Position numbers and translations under genes: made by a program
NCBI RefSeq assembly: GCF_000143415.4
Contig: NW_003314411.1
Coordinates: 124,452-188,451 of the forward strand
DNA length: 64,000 nt
DNA from: Selaginella moellendorffii
Lineage: Eukaryota > Streptophyta > Lycopodiopsida > Selaginellales > Selaginellaceae
Direction: 5' to 3'
The notes under the pieces: generated by a model
Database searches by the model: none
What the model saw: the letters and a program-made list of their open reading frames with translations, nothing else
Told to the model about the DNA's origin: nothing
Shown: piece after piece, positions 13,025 to 23,835 of the stretch
Position numbering within the stretch: the first letter of the stretch is position 1
How the letters are laid out: each line of letters opens with the position of its first letter

Positions 13025-13250
13025 TTGCATCAGACAAAGATCCGAATCCACCAGCAATGTAAGATTTCTCCGCTCACATTTTCTCTTCCAGCAAAAAAAG
13101 AGCCACCTTCTCTCCAGCCGATGAAAAAGACATCACTCCCGATTGAATCACATAGTGTTAAGCCACCGCCTTCAAGTTTTTGATCCAAGTACCATGCCTG
13201 CGAGAACCTGATCCTGTCCACTCCACATCCTGATGTATTTCCATCGCAAG
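13025..13250 (-). pseudogene. Possible F-box/DUF295-like fragment
   Basis: One minus-strand frame reads RFSQAWYLDQKLEGGGLTLC, then DSIGSDVFFIGWREGGSFFA and GRENVSGEILHCWW. This loosely resembles the C-terminal repeat of plant F-box DUF295/kelch-like proteins (Asp-Lys..., then a GDxxFFxG stretch). No start and no F-box is seen. The resemblance is weak and this may be chance. Confidence 0.2.
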
Positions 13251-13258
13251 CCTGGAAG

Positions 13259-15377
13259 TCAGTGAGGCAGGAGGCTTCTATTCCTCCTCCACGACCTCCT
13301 CCTGATCACCGAGAAGAGGTAGAGGAAGAAGAGGAAGAGCAGCGCCACCAGCAACCCGGCAAGGATTGGAAGAAGCAGCGGGGTTGCTGCCACAGCCGTC
13401 GCCTGTAAGTTGAAATCGTTGGAGGAAGGCAGCTGAAGATCTGCATTGTTGGCTCTGCCTTCGCCTTCCAACAGCGAGCTCAGGATGGCATCGCTGCTGC
13501 TAATGCCCTCTCCTTCAAATAACTCGATGAAATCATTGACACTGCCGCTGCTCATACCGGCGTCATACAATAAACTTTGAGAGGTCGATGTTGAAGTCTC
13601 GTCAACTGCTTGAAACTTTTCTGTGTTGATCCTCTTGGCCTTCCCACCATCCTTGTCCAAGCTTCGAGGGAACCACCGCCACATAGAAGGTGGTGGCGAT
13701 GCTGGTGGTGGTGAAGCACTGCCACTGTTGCTGCTGCTGCTAGCTTTCTTAGTGTCACCACTCCTGCCGATTTCCCTCCTGGCCAGTAACTTTCGAGATG
13801 ATCCTGCTGCTGCATGGGACTTTAGCACCTGTTCAATGTCTTAGTACGAATACATCTGATTTCTGTCAGCAGAGACATACCTTGTAGGATGACTCCTTTG
13901 CCATTGCTGTCGCACTATTCTTGTATGGAAGCGTCCTGACGGTGCTGGTGCCATCGCCTTGCAAGCTCCGCCAAAAGACTGAAGCTGGTGTCGATGAAAT
14001 ATCAGCTTGCCTCAACTTTCGAAATCCTGCTGCATGATGAGACTTTAGCACCTGTTCAGTGTCCATCTTAGTACGAATACATCTGATTAGAGACATACCT
14101 TGTAGGATGACTCCTCGGCCACAAGTTCTTCGTTATTCTTGTCTGGAGGCTTTCTCACGGTGCTAGTGACATCGCCTCGCAAGCTCTGCCAGAAGACTGC
14201 AGCCGGTGGCGATGAAATACCACCTTGTTCTTCTCCATCTTCTTGCGCTGCTGCAAACCTCTGCCTCAGTGGAGCTATGAAGCGATCCACCCCGCGGAAT
14301 ACAGGTCCATTCTCGCTGATGGGAGGAGCTGGTGCTGCTTCCAGTAGCATCCGTCGAGAGGTAATCACTGGGAGCCGAGAAGTGATCACTGGGAATCGTT
14401 GCCACCCCAGAAAGTTCTTGAGTTCTTCCCATAATTCCTGGGACGTCACCTCATCCTCCTCCAAGCCCGCGTCCAAAAGCCTGCTCCATATTTCTGCTTT
14501 TATGGACCGAAGAGTTTCGGGTAACTTCCAAGTCCAGGTCTCAATCAGCTGCTTAAGTTCCTCCACCTCTAGGTGCATATCAGCTTTGGACGGTAGCTCC
14601 AGCGATGGGAGAGGCGACCGTAGTGAATCCAGACTCCAGGTCCGAAACAAGCTCTTGATGTCCTCCCAGCTCAGGTTTTCATCGTCGTCATCGTTGAGTC
14701 CAGTTGTCTTGCCACCAAGAGAAGAATACTGAACTGAATCCACAGCTCCAACCATGACCGCCTCCGGCTGCAAGAGAAGATTGGGGTGAGCCCGTAAAGC
14801 AAACCATCTTAGCTCTCGAGTTACCTCTTGCAAATCATCCTCGAGTACAGGTAATGGTGGTGGATCATACTCGGGACCACTAGGTGCTGGGTCACTGCTG
14901 GTGATCACTGCCTCGAGCTGTGACGGTGGTGCTACCGAGGACGAACCAACAAAGTAATCCTCCAGCTCGATTGGAGTCACTACCTCTCGCACAAAGCTCA
15001 TCGCCGGCTGCAAGAGAAGATTAACAAGAGGAGCAGATCATTTAAATCGAGTTACCTCTTGCAAATCCTCCAATGGTGGTGCATCATACTCTGGAACACT
15101 TGATGCTGCATCACTGCTGGCGATCACTGCCTCGAGCAGCGAGGGCAGTGCTGGGAAATCCTCCGCTTGCTTGTCCGATCGCGCTGATGCTGCTGCGCCA
15201 GGAATCTGCACGCACCCGAAAAATGTCAAAAAAAGAAAAGAAAAGAGAACAGGAGCGAGCTCTACATACTTCCAGGAGGATCTTCAATCCTGTGGCCTGT
15301 GTGCTTGCCTGTGTGCTTGCTGCCTGTGCGCTTGGAGCGCGTCGCAACCACGAGAACGCCAACGCCAAAGCTTCCAT
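13259..15377 (-). CDS. Unrecognised six-exon protein with C-terminal membrane anchor, built by exon duplication
   Basis: Six minus-strand exons, 15270-15377, 15056-15205, 14825-15007, 14099-14767, 13881-14051, 13259-13828, all join in phase 0 to 616 residues. Start MEALALAFSWLRRAPSAQ could be an organelle-targeting or signal segment. Exons 2 and 3 both contain a QLEAVI/LLEAVI...SSD...PEYD.PPL...DLQE unit; the end of exon 4 and exon 5 share VFW(R/Q)SL(Q/R)GD.TSTVR...ESSYK; exons 5 and 6 both begin VLKSH.AAG. The flanking introns are duplicated too. Exon 4 holds acidic and Trp-rich helical stretches (WEDIKSLFRTWSLDSLRS, WEELKNFLGW). Near the end a strong membrane segment (LLLPILAGLLVALLFLFFLY) precedes a basic tail RRRSWRRNRSLLPH, so a tail-anchor-like topology is likely. 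I do not recognise a family and give no function. Confidence 0.72.
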
Positions 15378-16916
15378 CGCCGCCAATATAATAGGGCATA
15401 AGAAAAGAGGGTTACTATGTAAAGTAAAATAAAAATGAATTGAAATATTGAAAGGTCCGAGGATCAATATCCATGGGTAGATACTGAATCTCCTTCGTAT
15501 AGAAATAGAAACACCACTTATCTGCCGGATCCATCCCAGATCTTATTCCAGGATCACCACTATGACCTTGTGAATATGCACCATTTTCGGATTCCAGAAT
15601 CCTGTATATTTTTTTTCATTTCTGTATTAAAAAAGGTTCTTTTTTGTTAATCAATGTATTTTGTATGTTGCCAGCAGGGTGCCACGTATGCTTGTCAACT
15701 TTATAGATTCTTGTCTATCAAGAGTGCTGGAGCTCCGGTTTTGAACGTAACCACGCCTAATCATTGATCTAAAACCTTTCTATTGTAGAGAAAGCATGCT
15801 GAGGCAAATGGTAAAACATACATTCACCATCAAGTAATAGTGTCGTACTTGTCTCCAATTTTCCTTGCAACTCAGCATACTCAATTTGTAGAATTTAAAA
15901 CTCAAAAGTTGTCTAGAGTTTTGCGATACCTTTCCATGCAAGAGATTGTCACGTCAGAGCCATGCATAGTAAACGTTTTTCTTCCCTTGGACCCAATCCC
16001 TGTCATCAGCAAACATAAATTGCCCGATCTCAACTTCTTGCGGTATCAGAAAATGGTTTTGGTTCCCACGAAGGATACTCCTTGTCACTTTCAGAAGCAT
16101 TTTCTGTGTGCTGAATTCCTGCGAGTCTCAGCCATGGAGATGTTTCTCTGGACTTGTTGATGTCAAGTCTTTAGATCTGTAAAACTAGAGCTTGAGGTAG
16201 GACTATGTCTGCACTTGTCTTGCTAACTCCATCAATGCCAATGCCTTTGATGCTATGCCAGGGCCATGGAAGTTATTATGAGTCAGACATTCCTTCCGGT
16301 CAAATTTTTGCAAATAAATTTTCCAATTGAAACTCTTTTCCTATATAAAAATAGCATGTTATCATTAGTAAAGCTCTAGGAGCCAGACTTGCTTCAACAC
16401 GAAATTGGGTAAATACACGATAGAGTGATTCAACAAAGTGGTAAAAAGTAATCAAAACTTTATTCATGTATTTTTTGTCACAAATTAACATTTTACAATT
16501 TTTTTATTTTCAAAATAATTGTGATCTTCACAACACTAATTGGAAGAAAAAATTCAAATATTTTTATATAAAAAGTTATGAGGTGGCTTTAGTGTCACTT
16601 CAAATTTTTTTTATTACTTTGTTGTACTATTATATTATGCATTTGCTCAATTATCACCTATGGTTTTGATACAAAATGGATATGAAAGTGGATATAGTTT
16701 CCAAGGAGTAAATGTTAAAGCACAAGATAATATAAATGATGGTTATAGCTTCTTTCTCAACCTCTTAAGGATCGTATAAGTGAGTTGATGACTAAGCAAA
16801 TGGCTTATCCTTTCTAGAGGGAAAAAAAACTTGAGCATAATCTTGGATGAAATATTTAAAGAATTTTATCCTCCCAAGGAAATTTTGAAGTTATTTGGGC
16901 ATGAAAGGAAGTTAAA
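15378..16916. other. AT-rich intergenic stretch
   Basis: No gene supported. A 106-codon frame at 15840-16160 has a faint resemblance (SYLSPIFL...LSRVLRYL) to the RNase H end of Ty1/copia polyproteins and might be a retroelement scrap; this is weak. The sequence becomes strongly AT-rich towards 16900. Confidence 0.35.
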
Positions 16917-17362
16917 TATAACATATATGATTATGGGATAAAAGTTGAATATATCGTTACATTTTTAAAACTTCAGATAAAATAATCATTAAAGGTTTTT
17001 TTATCAAATACTTACCCTTTTTCAATTGCTTAAGAAGATAGAGATAAAGTACACTATATGGGGTATCAGAGCAAATAATATGAGTATTGATTAGTAACTA
17101 TTTAAAATATAATATATCTTTGAGTAAACTATATTCTTACTTTTATATTGAGCATTTACAAGTATATTCTTTGTCTTGTAGGACATCCACTAACAGAATA
17201 ATCCATTGTGTAATTGGATGATTAGTTGTTTTATATAAATTAACTAATCTATATATTGGAAGGATTGATAATTTCAATGTGGAAATGGAAGTGTTAATTC
17301 CCCTTAGCTCAATAAAGGTTGTTAGTAAATAAGCACATTAAAATTGCTAAAAGGGAGGTGAG
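16917..17362 (+). mobile_element. TRIM retroelement relic (inverted relative to the other copies)
   Basis: Same family as the intact TRIM at 33899-34598 but in opposite orientation and strongly decayed. An LTR-like stretch 16917-17058 ends CTATA. It is followed by GGTATCAGAGC at 17062-17072, which matches the initiator-tRNA-Met primer-binding site, then the family's leader. A purine run AAAAGGGAGGTGAG at about 17349-17362 is where the polypurine tract is expected. A full 3' LTR is not found; instead the sequence continues as a fragment of the large LTR family. Confidence 0.6.
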
Positions 17363-17604
17363 TGTAACACCTCCCTAAAAATTTATTAAATTTTTCATGT
17401 TACTTTAATCACTTAACCATGCCTTTGACTACTTAGAGAAGTCTCACTCCAACCTTTATATGCCCTTATCCTAACTTAAGGCATTTATTAGCCTTATGAT
17501 TTCAAAACCACACCAATTTTGCATTTGGTTTAAGTGCTCTATATGTTTAGTCCCACTTTGGACACCCAAATGTACCACTAATGTAATGGTTTCTTATGCT
17601 ATAG
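17363..17604 (-). mobile_element. Fragment of the large LTR family
   Basis: Matches the beginning (in plus-strand reading) of the LTRs at 30654 and 36987: ACTTTAATCACTTAACCATG, GGTTTAAGTGCTC, TGTACCACTAATGTAATGG and so on. It stops exactly where the left 25-bp inverted repeat of the 12.45-kb block starts, as if that block had inserted into it. Confidence 0.65.
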
Positions 17605-17629
17605 AAAGCTCTATTTCGTTAAAGTGGGA
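17605..17629 (+). repeat. Left terminal inverted repeat
   Basis: Perfect 25-base inverted match to 30034-30058. The next bases inside differ between the two ends, so the repeat stops sharply. Confidence 0.8.
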
Positions 17630-18268
17630 TTTATTCAGTAAAATGGGACTAGGTACAAATTTTCAAGTATTTGAAAATGACGTGAAATTATATGTTTTTT
17701 GTCCAGGGGCTAGACATATCTGGGGCATGGTGACTAGCGCGGTGACTTTATGTCCAAACTGAGTCCATCTGGTTGTATAATAAATCTCATTGTCAAGGTG
17801 AACAAGCCGAATCTGAAGCTAAAGAAGAGCGATGGCATGCGTGCACACACTATTTGTTTGTTCATTGAGCGTGTGGTGAACTTTCCAAGATGAACGTCAT
17901 TCCTATTAGCCAGATATATCACTTAATGGTGAGAACATTTAGATATTATTCAATGTTATCTTTTTCTAACGAATCTAATTGTGAAGGTGTAGCAAGAGGC
18001 ATTGCTAGTCTGGAGAAGTCATTTAACTCATTTGACCACCCTTAGTGTATTTTCATGAAACTAAATAACATTCATATTATTAAGGAATTTCTCTAGTACC
18101 TTTTTTTTACGACATAGAGGCTTGCATTTCTTTCAAAGGTGATTTAGTAAAAGGCCTGAGGGCACATGCCATTCTATTTCTCAGACCGGTATTAAGATAT
18201 ACTAGTGCAAAGGGAAAAAGGTATTTGGTGATCAAGTAAATGGCATGAGGGCACACGCCATTATAAGC

Positions 18269-18526
18269 CTAAGCGCTAGTGGACACCTCCTTTTTGGTAC
18301 TCTCAGCGGTACTATCATCCTTCTCCGGGTTAGTTGTTTTGCTTTGGATTGTTGTCTCTGACGTTACTGGGGCGTTCTCGATAGTTGTTAATATTGCTGT
18401 TTGTTCAGAAAAATGATCACCTGGAGTATAGTACGGGGAGTTTGGAAGACTTATATATTCTACATCTTCACCTATCTCCTTCTCCGTCTCCTTTTCTGCC
18501 TCACTTACAGATTTTGTGCTTGCCAT
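18269..18526 (-). CDS. Small acidic open frame in the 12.45-kb block
   Basis: From ATG at 18526 it codes for 85 residues: MASTKSVSEAEKETEKEIGE, then DVEYISLPNSPYYTPGDHFS and a Ser/Thr/Lys-rich end. It lies downstream of the transposase-like gene on the same strand and could be a separate small gene or a final exon of it. No domain recognised; codon pattern looks plausible but proof is lacking. Confidence 0.35.
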   Translation of the reverse strand: MASTKSVSEAEKETEKEIGEDVEYISLPNSPYYTPGDHFSEQTAILTTIENAPVTSETTIQSKTTNPEKDDSTAESTKKEVSTSA

Positions 18527-18814
18527 GAGAACGCTCTTCACCCTAAAATATGGAGTTCGTTGTGTTATAAAAGGAAACCAACACACACGCTGCAAGGGAA
18601 TGATGGTACATAAAGTACGTAAGCCCACAATATGGGTTTATGTGCCATTAATATGGGCCACACGCCATATTATTAGATTTATGCACGTGTGATTGGTAAA
18701 TGCATATGTCACATCATCTTTGTTTTACCTTACACACTATATCAGGCCTCCTCTGATTCAGATTCGGATTGTTCACTTTGAAATAAAATACATTAGAAAC
18801 TTAGTAAAGGAATA

Positions 18815-21800
18815 TTAATGAATCTCACCTTGAACCCGGGTTATGAATGCTCTTGCTGCATCTCTTGTATGGTCTGGCAAGGTGATGGTGGCACTTTGCT
18901 TCCGCATCCAACCATGCACAACATTATCCACCGATATGCTCATGCTGGGATCCCTTGGATTCAGCACCCATCTCTTTTCTAGGCAATCCTTCGTATATCC
19001 GGAACTTGGCTTGAACCACTCCACAGTTACATTGAAGGAGTTAGTTTCCGCGTCCTCCTCTGCATCAGTGATGTAGCGCCCCACCCATATCATTTGTTTT
19101 TTATTACTGGGTCTGACAAGCACGACCATTCCTTTGCAGACCTGTACTGGATTGAATGCTGAATCCGGCTTCTTGTTCCTCGGCCCACAATAGTGATCCT
19201 CAACATCGTTATCTGTCACTGCATTTCCAGACGACATTGTTCCGCTACTATCTGGTGCTCTGGGTTCTGGCCAAAAGGACTCTTCCAATTCTTCATATAC
19301 AACCGGCCCATTTTGGATAGCAGATATAATCTTCTCCCAGTATTCGAGCAAAGGCTTGCACCTCTGAAAATAGGATTCTCCACCAAACACCAACCCCCTC
19401 TTCCAGAAGGCAATATGCTGTCTAATCCCGGCCACTATACTTTCCTGGTCTTTGAGTCCATCCGGGTGCATCGGCCGTGGGGAACCCTGAGGAATCATAG
19501 GTTCCCCAGTTATGGGATCTCTCTTGAAGAGTTCAATGCCGTCCACTGGCAGCCACACTGTGTCCCATTCTCTCATCTTGTACCTTATCACTGGAGCACC
19601 GTCACACATGCTGAAATGAAACTGAAGAGGCTTGGAGTGGCCAATCAGCGTTTCGGATCCGTCCTTGATGTAGCCTCTTACAAACCCCTTAAAGTCTGGA
19701 ACCTCTGTCAGAAGTGCAGCTTCAACAGTGCCTTTGATGCAATTTTGGAATTCATCGTAGAGTTGTGGGAGGGTGAGGACATTGGATCGCCGGAGGGACT
19801 CTGCCAGGTGACTGAACATGGCATCGACGTCTTCATGAGTGTGCCCAACCATGAGAAAGCCAAGTGTAACCGTTTCAAATATGCCTTTGGCAACAAGCAT
19901 CGCCAAGTACGCGAAGACGTACATGTTTTTGTTCTCACTGCCAGCATTGTCTGTTTGGAGCAGAAGATGGGGTGGAAGGCCACATCGGCCGCAAGAACTT
20001 CCTTGAGATTCTGCTTCGTTTGGATGAGGCTGTGCATTCACCGGGCGACCAGCCTCGTCGGAATGGCATGAGGCCTCACGTGATAACCCTACAATCTGAC
20101 GGCCAACATATTCACTGGGATGGCATGGGGCCCCACGCGATACTGCAAGCCTTTGCTCCTCCTCCAGCTGAACCCTGTATGGGGTTCGATCGACAAGGGC
20201 CTTATGCAAGGGTTGGCCGTTCAGCTCAGTCTGCGCACTTTGCAGAGACCTTAAGTGTTTTGCTAGGGACGCAATCATCATGTTTGCACCCCCGCCACCC
20301 CATAGAGGTACAAAGAAGTTCCCATAGTTCTGGGCACCATGCCCATGAGCGATTATGCCAAACAGAGACACAGGCAACTGCATGGATGAAGAGATTGCCT
20401 TGGGGGCAGGATTGAGTCGAGGTAAGCACGTCTTTTTCTGGTCCATTTTGTCGTGGATGATGCAGAGGTAAGAGTCAGGTCTCTCCATGGAGAGAATCCT
20501 GTTATGATAATATGCAGTCCTGCAGCTTCTTTGCTCGATGTTGTGGTCGAGCCGCCTTCTAACCAATGTCTCTCGCTCTTGAGCGCTGCAAGAATTCTTC
20601 GACAAAGCCATTTTGATAGCAGTGCACTCGTCACACTTTGAAAAGCTGGAGTACTTTCCTATACTCACATCCCTGAACCTGTTGCTCCATAATCTACTAA
20701 ATCTAGATTGGCTCAGCTTCCTGTAGCCATTACTCTGGAGTTCCCGATTCACAACTTCCAATATGGCCCCCTTGGTATACATGGAAGGGAGAACTCGTTG
20801 GGTGTCTTGTGTTCCATCTTCCAAGAGGCGGGTTTTATGTGGTTGCTGCTCGCTACATGTCTCAACAAACCTCTTGAAGATTGCCTCTCCATATACAACA
20901 TGACCCCTGGTTTTGTGCGTACCGTCGTTCCCATGGACTGCCTGTTGAACCCTTTGTTCCTCGAACTCAGTTTTGATTCTGTAGAATGTGGTTCGAGGGA
21001 CTCCATAAATGATTCTCCATGCCTTCATGTAGACCAAACCCCTTTGGAAGACCATGCCCCCCACCTGATGTTCTGAAGCATCAACAGATGACCGTAATGC
21101 CTCATACACAAAATTGCGAGCTGCCTTCCAGGACAATGTCTTGTATCTTGCTCTCTCCTCTTCAATAGCATCCCAATCAGCATGTTGACAGCAGCTCCTC
21201 TTGCAACAAGCAACTGTCGAGACCATTCGAACCTCCATCGCCATTTTCTGCCTTTTCGGTTCGTTGCTCAGATCCCTTTGGCTGCGCTTTAGGAAGGTGT
21301 ACTTTCTTTTCCCATGAAGAGATGTTCTGTCATCAGTTGTAGTGGTGTTTGATTGTGAATCCTTCACATTCTCAAACACTAAGTGCCTCAATTTCCACCG
21401 CACAATGCTTCCAATAGTTAGACTGTTTTCTTCTGTGTCAACAACCTCTAAAATCGCAACTCCAATATCATCCCAGCCCAATTCTTGATAAGCAACCGCA
21501 TCTCTTGGATCGACAACTGTGGCTAAGCCCTCAGCTACCACCTCCCCCTCGGGGTTGTTTAGAAACACCTTCGCCTGAATCCATGTAGCACGGTTCTTAA
21601 GATCCACGGAGGGAACATGCGTCGCACTTGCGCTGTCCCCAACATCTGCTTTCTTTTGAAGGTTTTTCAAGGCAACAACAACATTTACCCCGACGACCCT
21701 CTCTCCTCGTTCAATAGCAACCATATTCCCATCGAAGACAGTCTCTACTGATACAGCAGCATTGCCTTCCCCAAACCTTTGACAGTGTATAACAAAGTTC

Positions 21801-21883
21801 CGATCCATAGACACAAGGGTCCCTTTTGCAACTCTCTTCCCACCATTCAAAATGTAAACCTTTTCCCCAACCCTGAAGGCCAT
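18815..21883 (-). CDS. DUF7869-type protein, probable DDE-fold transposase
   Basis: A single open frame of 1022 residues from ATG at 21883 (MAFRVGEKVYILNGGKRVAK). Residues ~1-170 form two small beta-rich segments. Near residue 225 is a Cys cluster (ACCKRSCCQHADW). Then a helix-turn-helix-like VPRTTFYRIKTEF, SSFSKCDECTAIKMAL, and the core: CIIHDKMDQKKTCLPRLNP, HGHGAQNYGNFFVPLWGGGG, LLQTDNAGSENKNMYVF and GFLMVGHTHEDVDAMFSHLA. These motifs are the hallmark of DUF7869 proteins in mosses, lycophytes, algae and animals; Asp/Asp/Asp-Glu positions fit an RNase-H-like (DDE) transposase core. Transposase activity is inferred. The 3' end may be spliced: GTGAGA at about 18828 could join to an acceptor near 18750. 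Two palindrome copies lie inside the frame (20063-20084, 20120-20141) without breaking it. Confidence 0.75.
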   Translation of the reverse strand: MAFRVGEKVYILNGGKRVAKGTLVSMDRNFVIHCQRFGEGNAAVSVETVFDGNMVAIERGERVVGVNVVVALKNLQKKADVGDSASATHVPSVDLKNRATWIQAKVFLNNPEGEVVAEGLATVVDPRDAVAYQELGWDDIGVAILEVVDTEENSLTIGSIVRWKLRHLVFENVKDSQSNTTTTDDRTSLHGKRKYTFLKRSQRDLSNEPKRQKMAMEVRMVSTVACCKRSCCQHADWDAIEEERARYKTLSWKAARNFVYEALRSSVDASEHQVGGMVFQRGLVYMKAWRIIYGVPRTTFYRIKTEFEEQRVQQAVHGNDGTHKTRGHVVYGEAIFKRFVETCSEQQPHKTRLLEDGTQDTQRVLPSMYTKGAILEVVNRELQSNGYRKLSQSRFSRLWSNRFRDVSIGKYSSFSKCDECTAIKMALSKNSCSAQERETLVRRRLDHNIEQRSCRTAYYHNRILSMERPDSYLCIIHDKMDQKKTCLPRLNPAPKAISSSMQLPVSLFGIIAHGHGAQNYGNFFVPLWGGGGANMMIASLAKHLRSLQSAQTELNGQPLHKALVDRTPYRVQLEEEQRLAVSRGAPCHPSEYVGRQIVGLSREASCHSDEAGRPVNAQPHPNEAESQGSSCGRCGLPPHLLLQTDNAGSENKNMYVFAYLAMLVAKGIFETVTLGFLMVGHTHEDVDAMFSHLAESLRRSNVLTLPQLYDEFQNCIKGTVEAALLTEVPDFKGFVRGYIKDGSETLIGHSKPLQFHFSMCDGAPVIRYKMREWDTVWLPVDGIELFKRDPITGEPMIPQGSPRPMHPDGLKDQESIVAGIRQHIAFWKRGLVFGGESYFQRCKPLLEYWEKIISAIQNGPVVYEELEESFWPEPRAPDSSGTMSSGNAVTDNDVEDHYCGPRNKKPDSAFNPVQVCKGMVVLVRPSNKKQMIWVGRYITDAEEDAETNSFNVTVEWFKPSSGYTKDCLEKRWVLNPRDPSMSISVDNVVHGWMRKQSATITLPDHTRDAARAFITRVQGEIH

Positions 21884-21967
21884 TCTGAAAGTGCAGAAAA
21901 GAAGTTAAGACCATACAAAAAATGATTGGAGAATGGCTTAAATCATAACATACCAAACAACCTCAAT

Positions 21968-22155
21968 AGCATGAGGCCACATGCCATTATTCAAACATGC
22001 TATTGACACCCACGTGAAATTTTGCATTCACAAAATTGGCATGAGGCCTCATGCCATCTTGATATACACATAGCTGCAGGCATGTAAAAACATACATGAC
22101 AATACGCTAGCCATGAAATTACAAGGGCCCAAGATGGCATGTGGCCTCATGCCAT
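21968..22155. repeat. Three palindrome copies upstream of the transposase-like gene
   Basis: Copies at 21968-21989, 22036-22057 and 22134-22155, all close to the form ATGGCATGAGGCCTCATGCC. They sit 85-270 bases upstream of the transposase-like ATG, where a promoter would be expected. Confidence 0.7.
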
Positions 22156-22248
22156 TTCTAAATGTGGTCCTAAGCCATTCCATGGTGAACATACCAAGAA
22201 GCACAAGTGCCGAATATCAAGAGGAAGCGGTAGCCACACCAAAGACAA

Positions 22249-22395
22249 TGCCGCTCGCAACACCGCAACTACTCGTAGTGCCGCTCGCAACACCGCAACT
22301 GCTCGTAGCGCCGCTCGCACAAACTGCCACTCGCATAAACTGCTGCTCGCAATGGCGCTCGCAATGCCGCAACCGCTCGTAGACGCATAAACCAC
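22249..22395. repeat. GCTCGC-rich tandem array
   Basis: Units of about 30 bases built on GCCGCTCGCAACACCGCAAC are repeated, two nearly exact and the rest degenerate (CACTCGC, GCTGCTCGC, GCGCTCGC). It lies ~370-510 bases upstream of the transposase-like gene. The overlapping open frames are by-products of the repeat. Confidence 0.7.
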
Positions 22396-23177
22396 AGCCC
22401 ACAACGCCGCTTACACAAGCAGCGCTCACTGCGCTTAGCGGAACCAAGAACACGGCGCACAAAAATGATAGACCTAGGAATGAGTTCGAGAATTCAAAAA
22501 TAACACACGCTTGAATGTCACATCAAATCCTCTGACAAACCAGATCTTATGACTCCTCTGACAAATTTCAAACTGAGTAGCTTCTAGACTTTGCTATCGG
22601 AGGTTGAACTTTGTCACATCATATCCTTGCCTCGATCCAGCTGTGCCATGTCAGTGATTCGAACTTTGCCATGCCATGTCAGCGATCCGCGCCAAGATTA
22701 TTCGCCGTGTAAAGGAATAATTATGCTCTGTGTGTACGTCCATTTATGGCAATATAAGGCCACACGCCATTCAAAGAATAATGCTAGTCGAGCATTTTTT
22801 GGTGCATTTTTGGGTTCAAAATTGCATGAGCCCACACGCTATAAAGTTTACCTGTACCAAAAATAGAAACAGCTTTATTTACTTGGGAATTTAAGTGGTT
22901 GAGGCATTTTTAAACTTACAAACACATGCCCTACTTACATTCCTTTGGTTGCTTAAAATTCAAAAATATTATAAACCTTTCTTTTTGCATTTTCAATGTT
23001 TTCAATTATGGTTTTTGATTTTCGCAGGACCAGCCTAGTAATCTATTTGCATCCCGTCATGTTTATAGCTAGCTTTCGTTTGTCCCCTTCGCTAGCCTGA
23101 GATACATCTGCTCGGCATCTGCCTCTTACAGCATTTGCCCAGAAAGGGCATCTTTCTTCACGCAGCATTTGCCACAT

Positions 23178-23211
23178 GTTTAGGGTTTAGGGTTTAGGGT
23201 TTAGGGTTTAG
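23178..23211 (+). repeat. Interstitial telomere-type repeat (TTTAGGG)n
   Basis: Almost five consecutive TTTAGGG units, the standard land-plant telomere unit. It sits inside the 12.45-kb block, between the two divergent genes. Confidence 0.95.
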
Positions 23212-23479
23212 CAATTCAGTAGCTTGATAAACATGCAAATATAGAACTTGATGCAAAATCCTTTGATATGTCACAATGCCCCTAGGACTATAAACACATT
23301 TCAATAGAGAGGGTCCTTTCATTTCGCTATAATATTGATTTGAGAGAAAAATAGAAACAGATAGAATTTCTTTATTTAGCTGAACATCTGCCATTTTTGG
23401 AAATACAAGATGCTTTGGAATATCCAATCATGCATGGTATAAATATAGCGAGGGTATTAAATGATATCCCAATCATGAT

Positions 23480-23618
23480 CTTTCTTTTGGATTTCGCGTG
23501 CATGCAGTCCGAGGAATGATGACGTTGCGGATTTCTTTTGGATTTTGCGTGCTTGCATGCGCACGGCAATCCAGAAATTAATGGTGGCGCCCAAGTCCGA
23601 GGAATGATGACGTGGCGG
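23480..23618. promoter_or_regulatory. Duplicated segments upstream of the ParB/HAD-like gene
   Basis: AGTCCGAGGAATGATGACGT occurs near 23506 and again near 23594. TTTCTTTTGGATTT followed by CGTGC occurs near 23480 and near 23535. The paired repeats lie ahead of the plus-strand gene of the block and may belong to its promoter. Confidence 0.4.
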
Positions 23619-23685
23619 GATTACCAACCGTTGTGACATTTCGCGCGTGTGAGGTTAGGTTTTGCATTTTGCTTCGTACTCGCGC

Positions 23686-23835
23686 TCGCACACTCGTGCT
23701 CCCGCTCGCATCGCGCTCCCACTCGCGATCACGCTCACTTCTCTACAGGTTTCTCGTGTGCATCGGCGTCCACTCGCGCTTGCATCACACTCGCGCTCGC
23801 ATCGCGCTTGTGTGCATCGGCGTCCACTTCAAGAC
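23686..23835. repeat. Second GCTCGC/ACTCGC-rich array
   Basis: Degenerate repeats of GCTCGCATCGC and ACTCGCG, including GTGTGCATCGGCGTCCACT twice (about 23756 and 23811). The hexamer GCTCGC is shared with the array at 22249-22395, so the two arrays flank the region between the divergent genes. An overlapping frame could code for a leader exon, which I cannot confirm. Confidence 0.55.

Noticed and set aside
15840-16160. Possible copia RNase H remnant
   Set aside because: Similarity rests on a few residues (SYLS..., RVLRYL) with no supporting upstream domains.
22113-22462. Overlapping open frames on both strands
   Set aside because: They are produced by the GCTCGC-rich tandem array and have no independent support.
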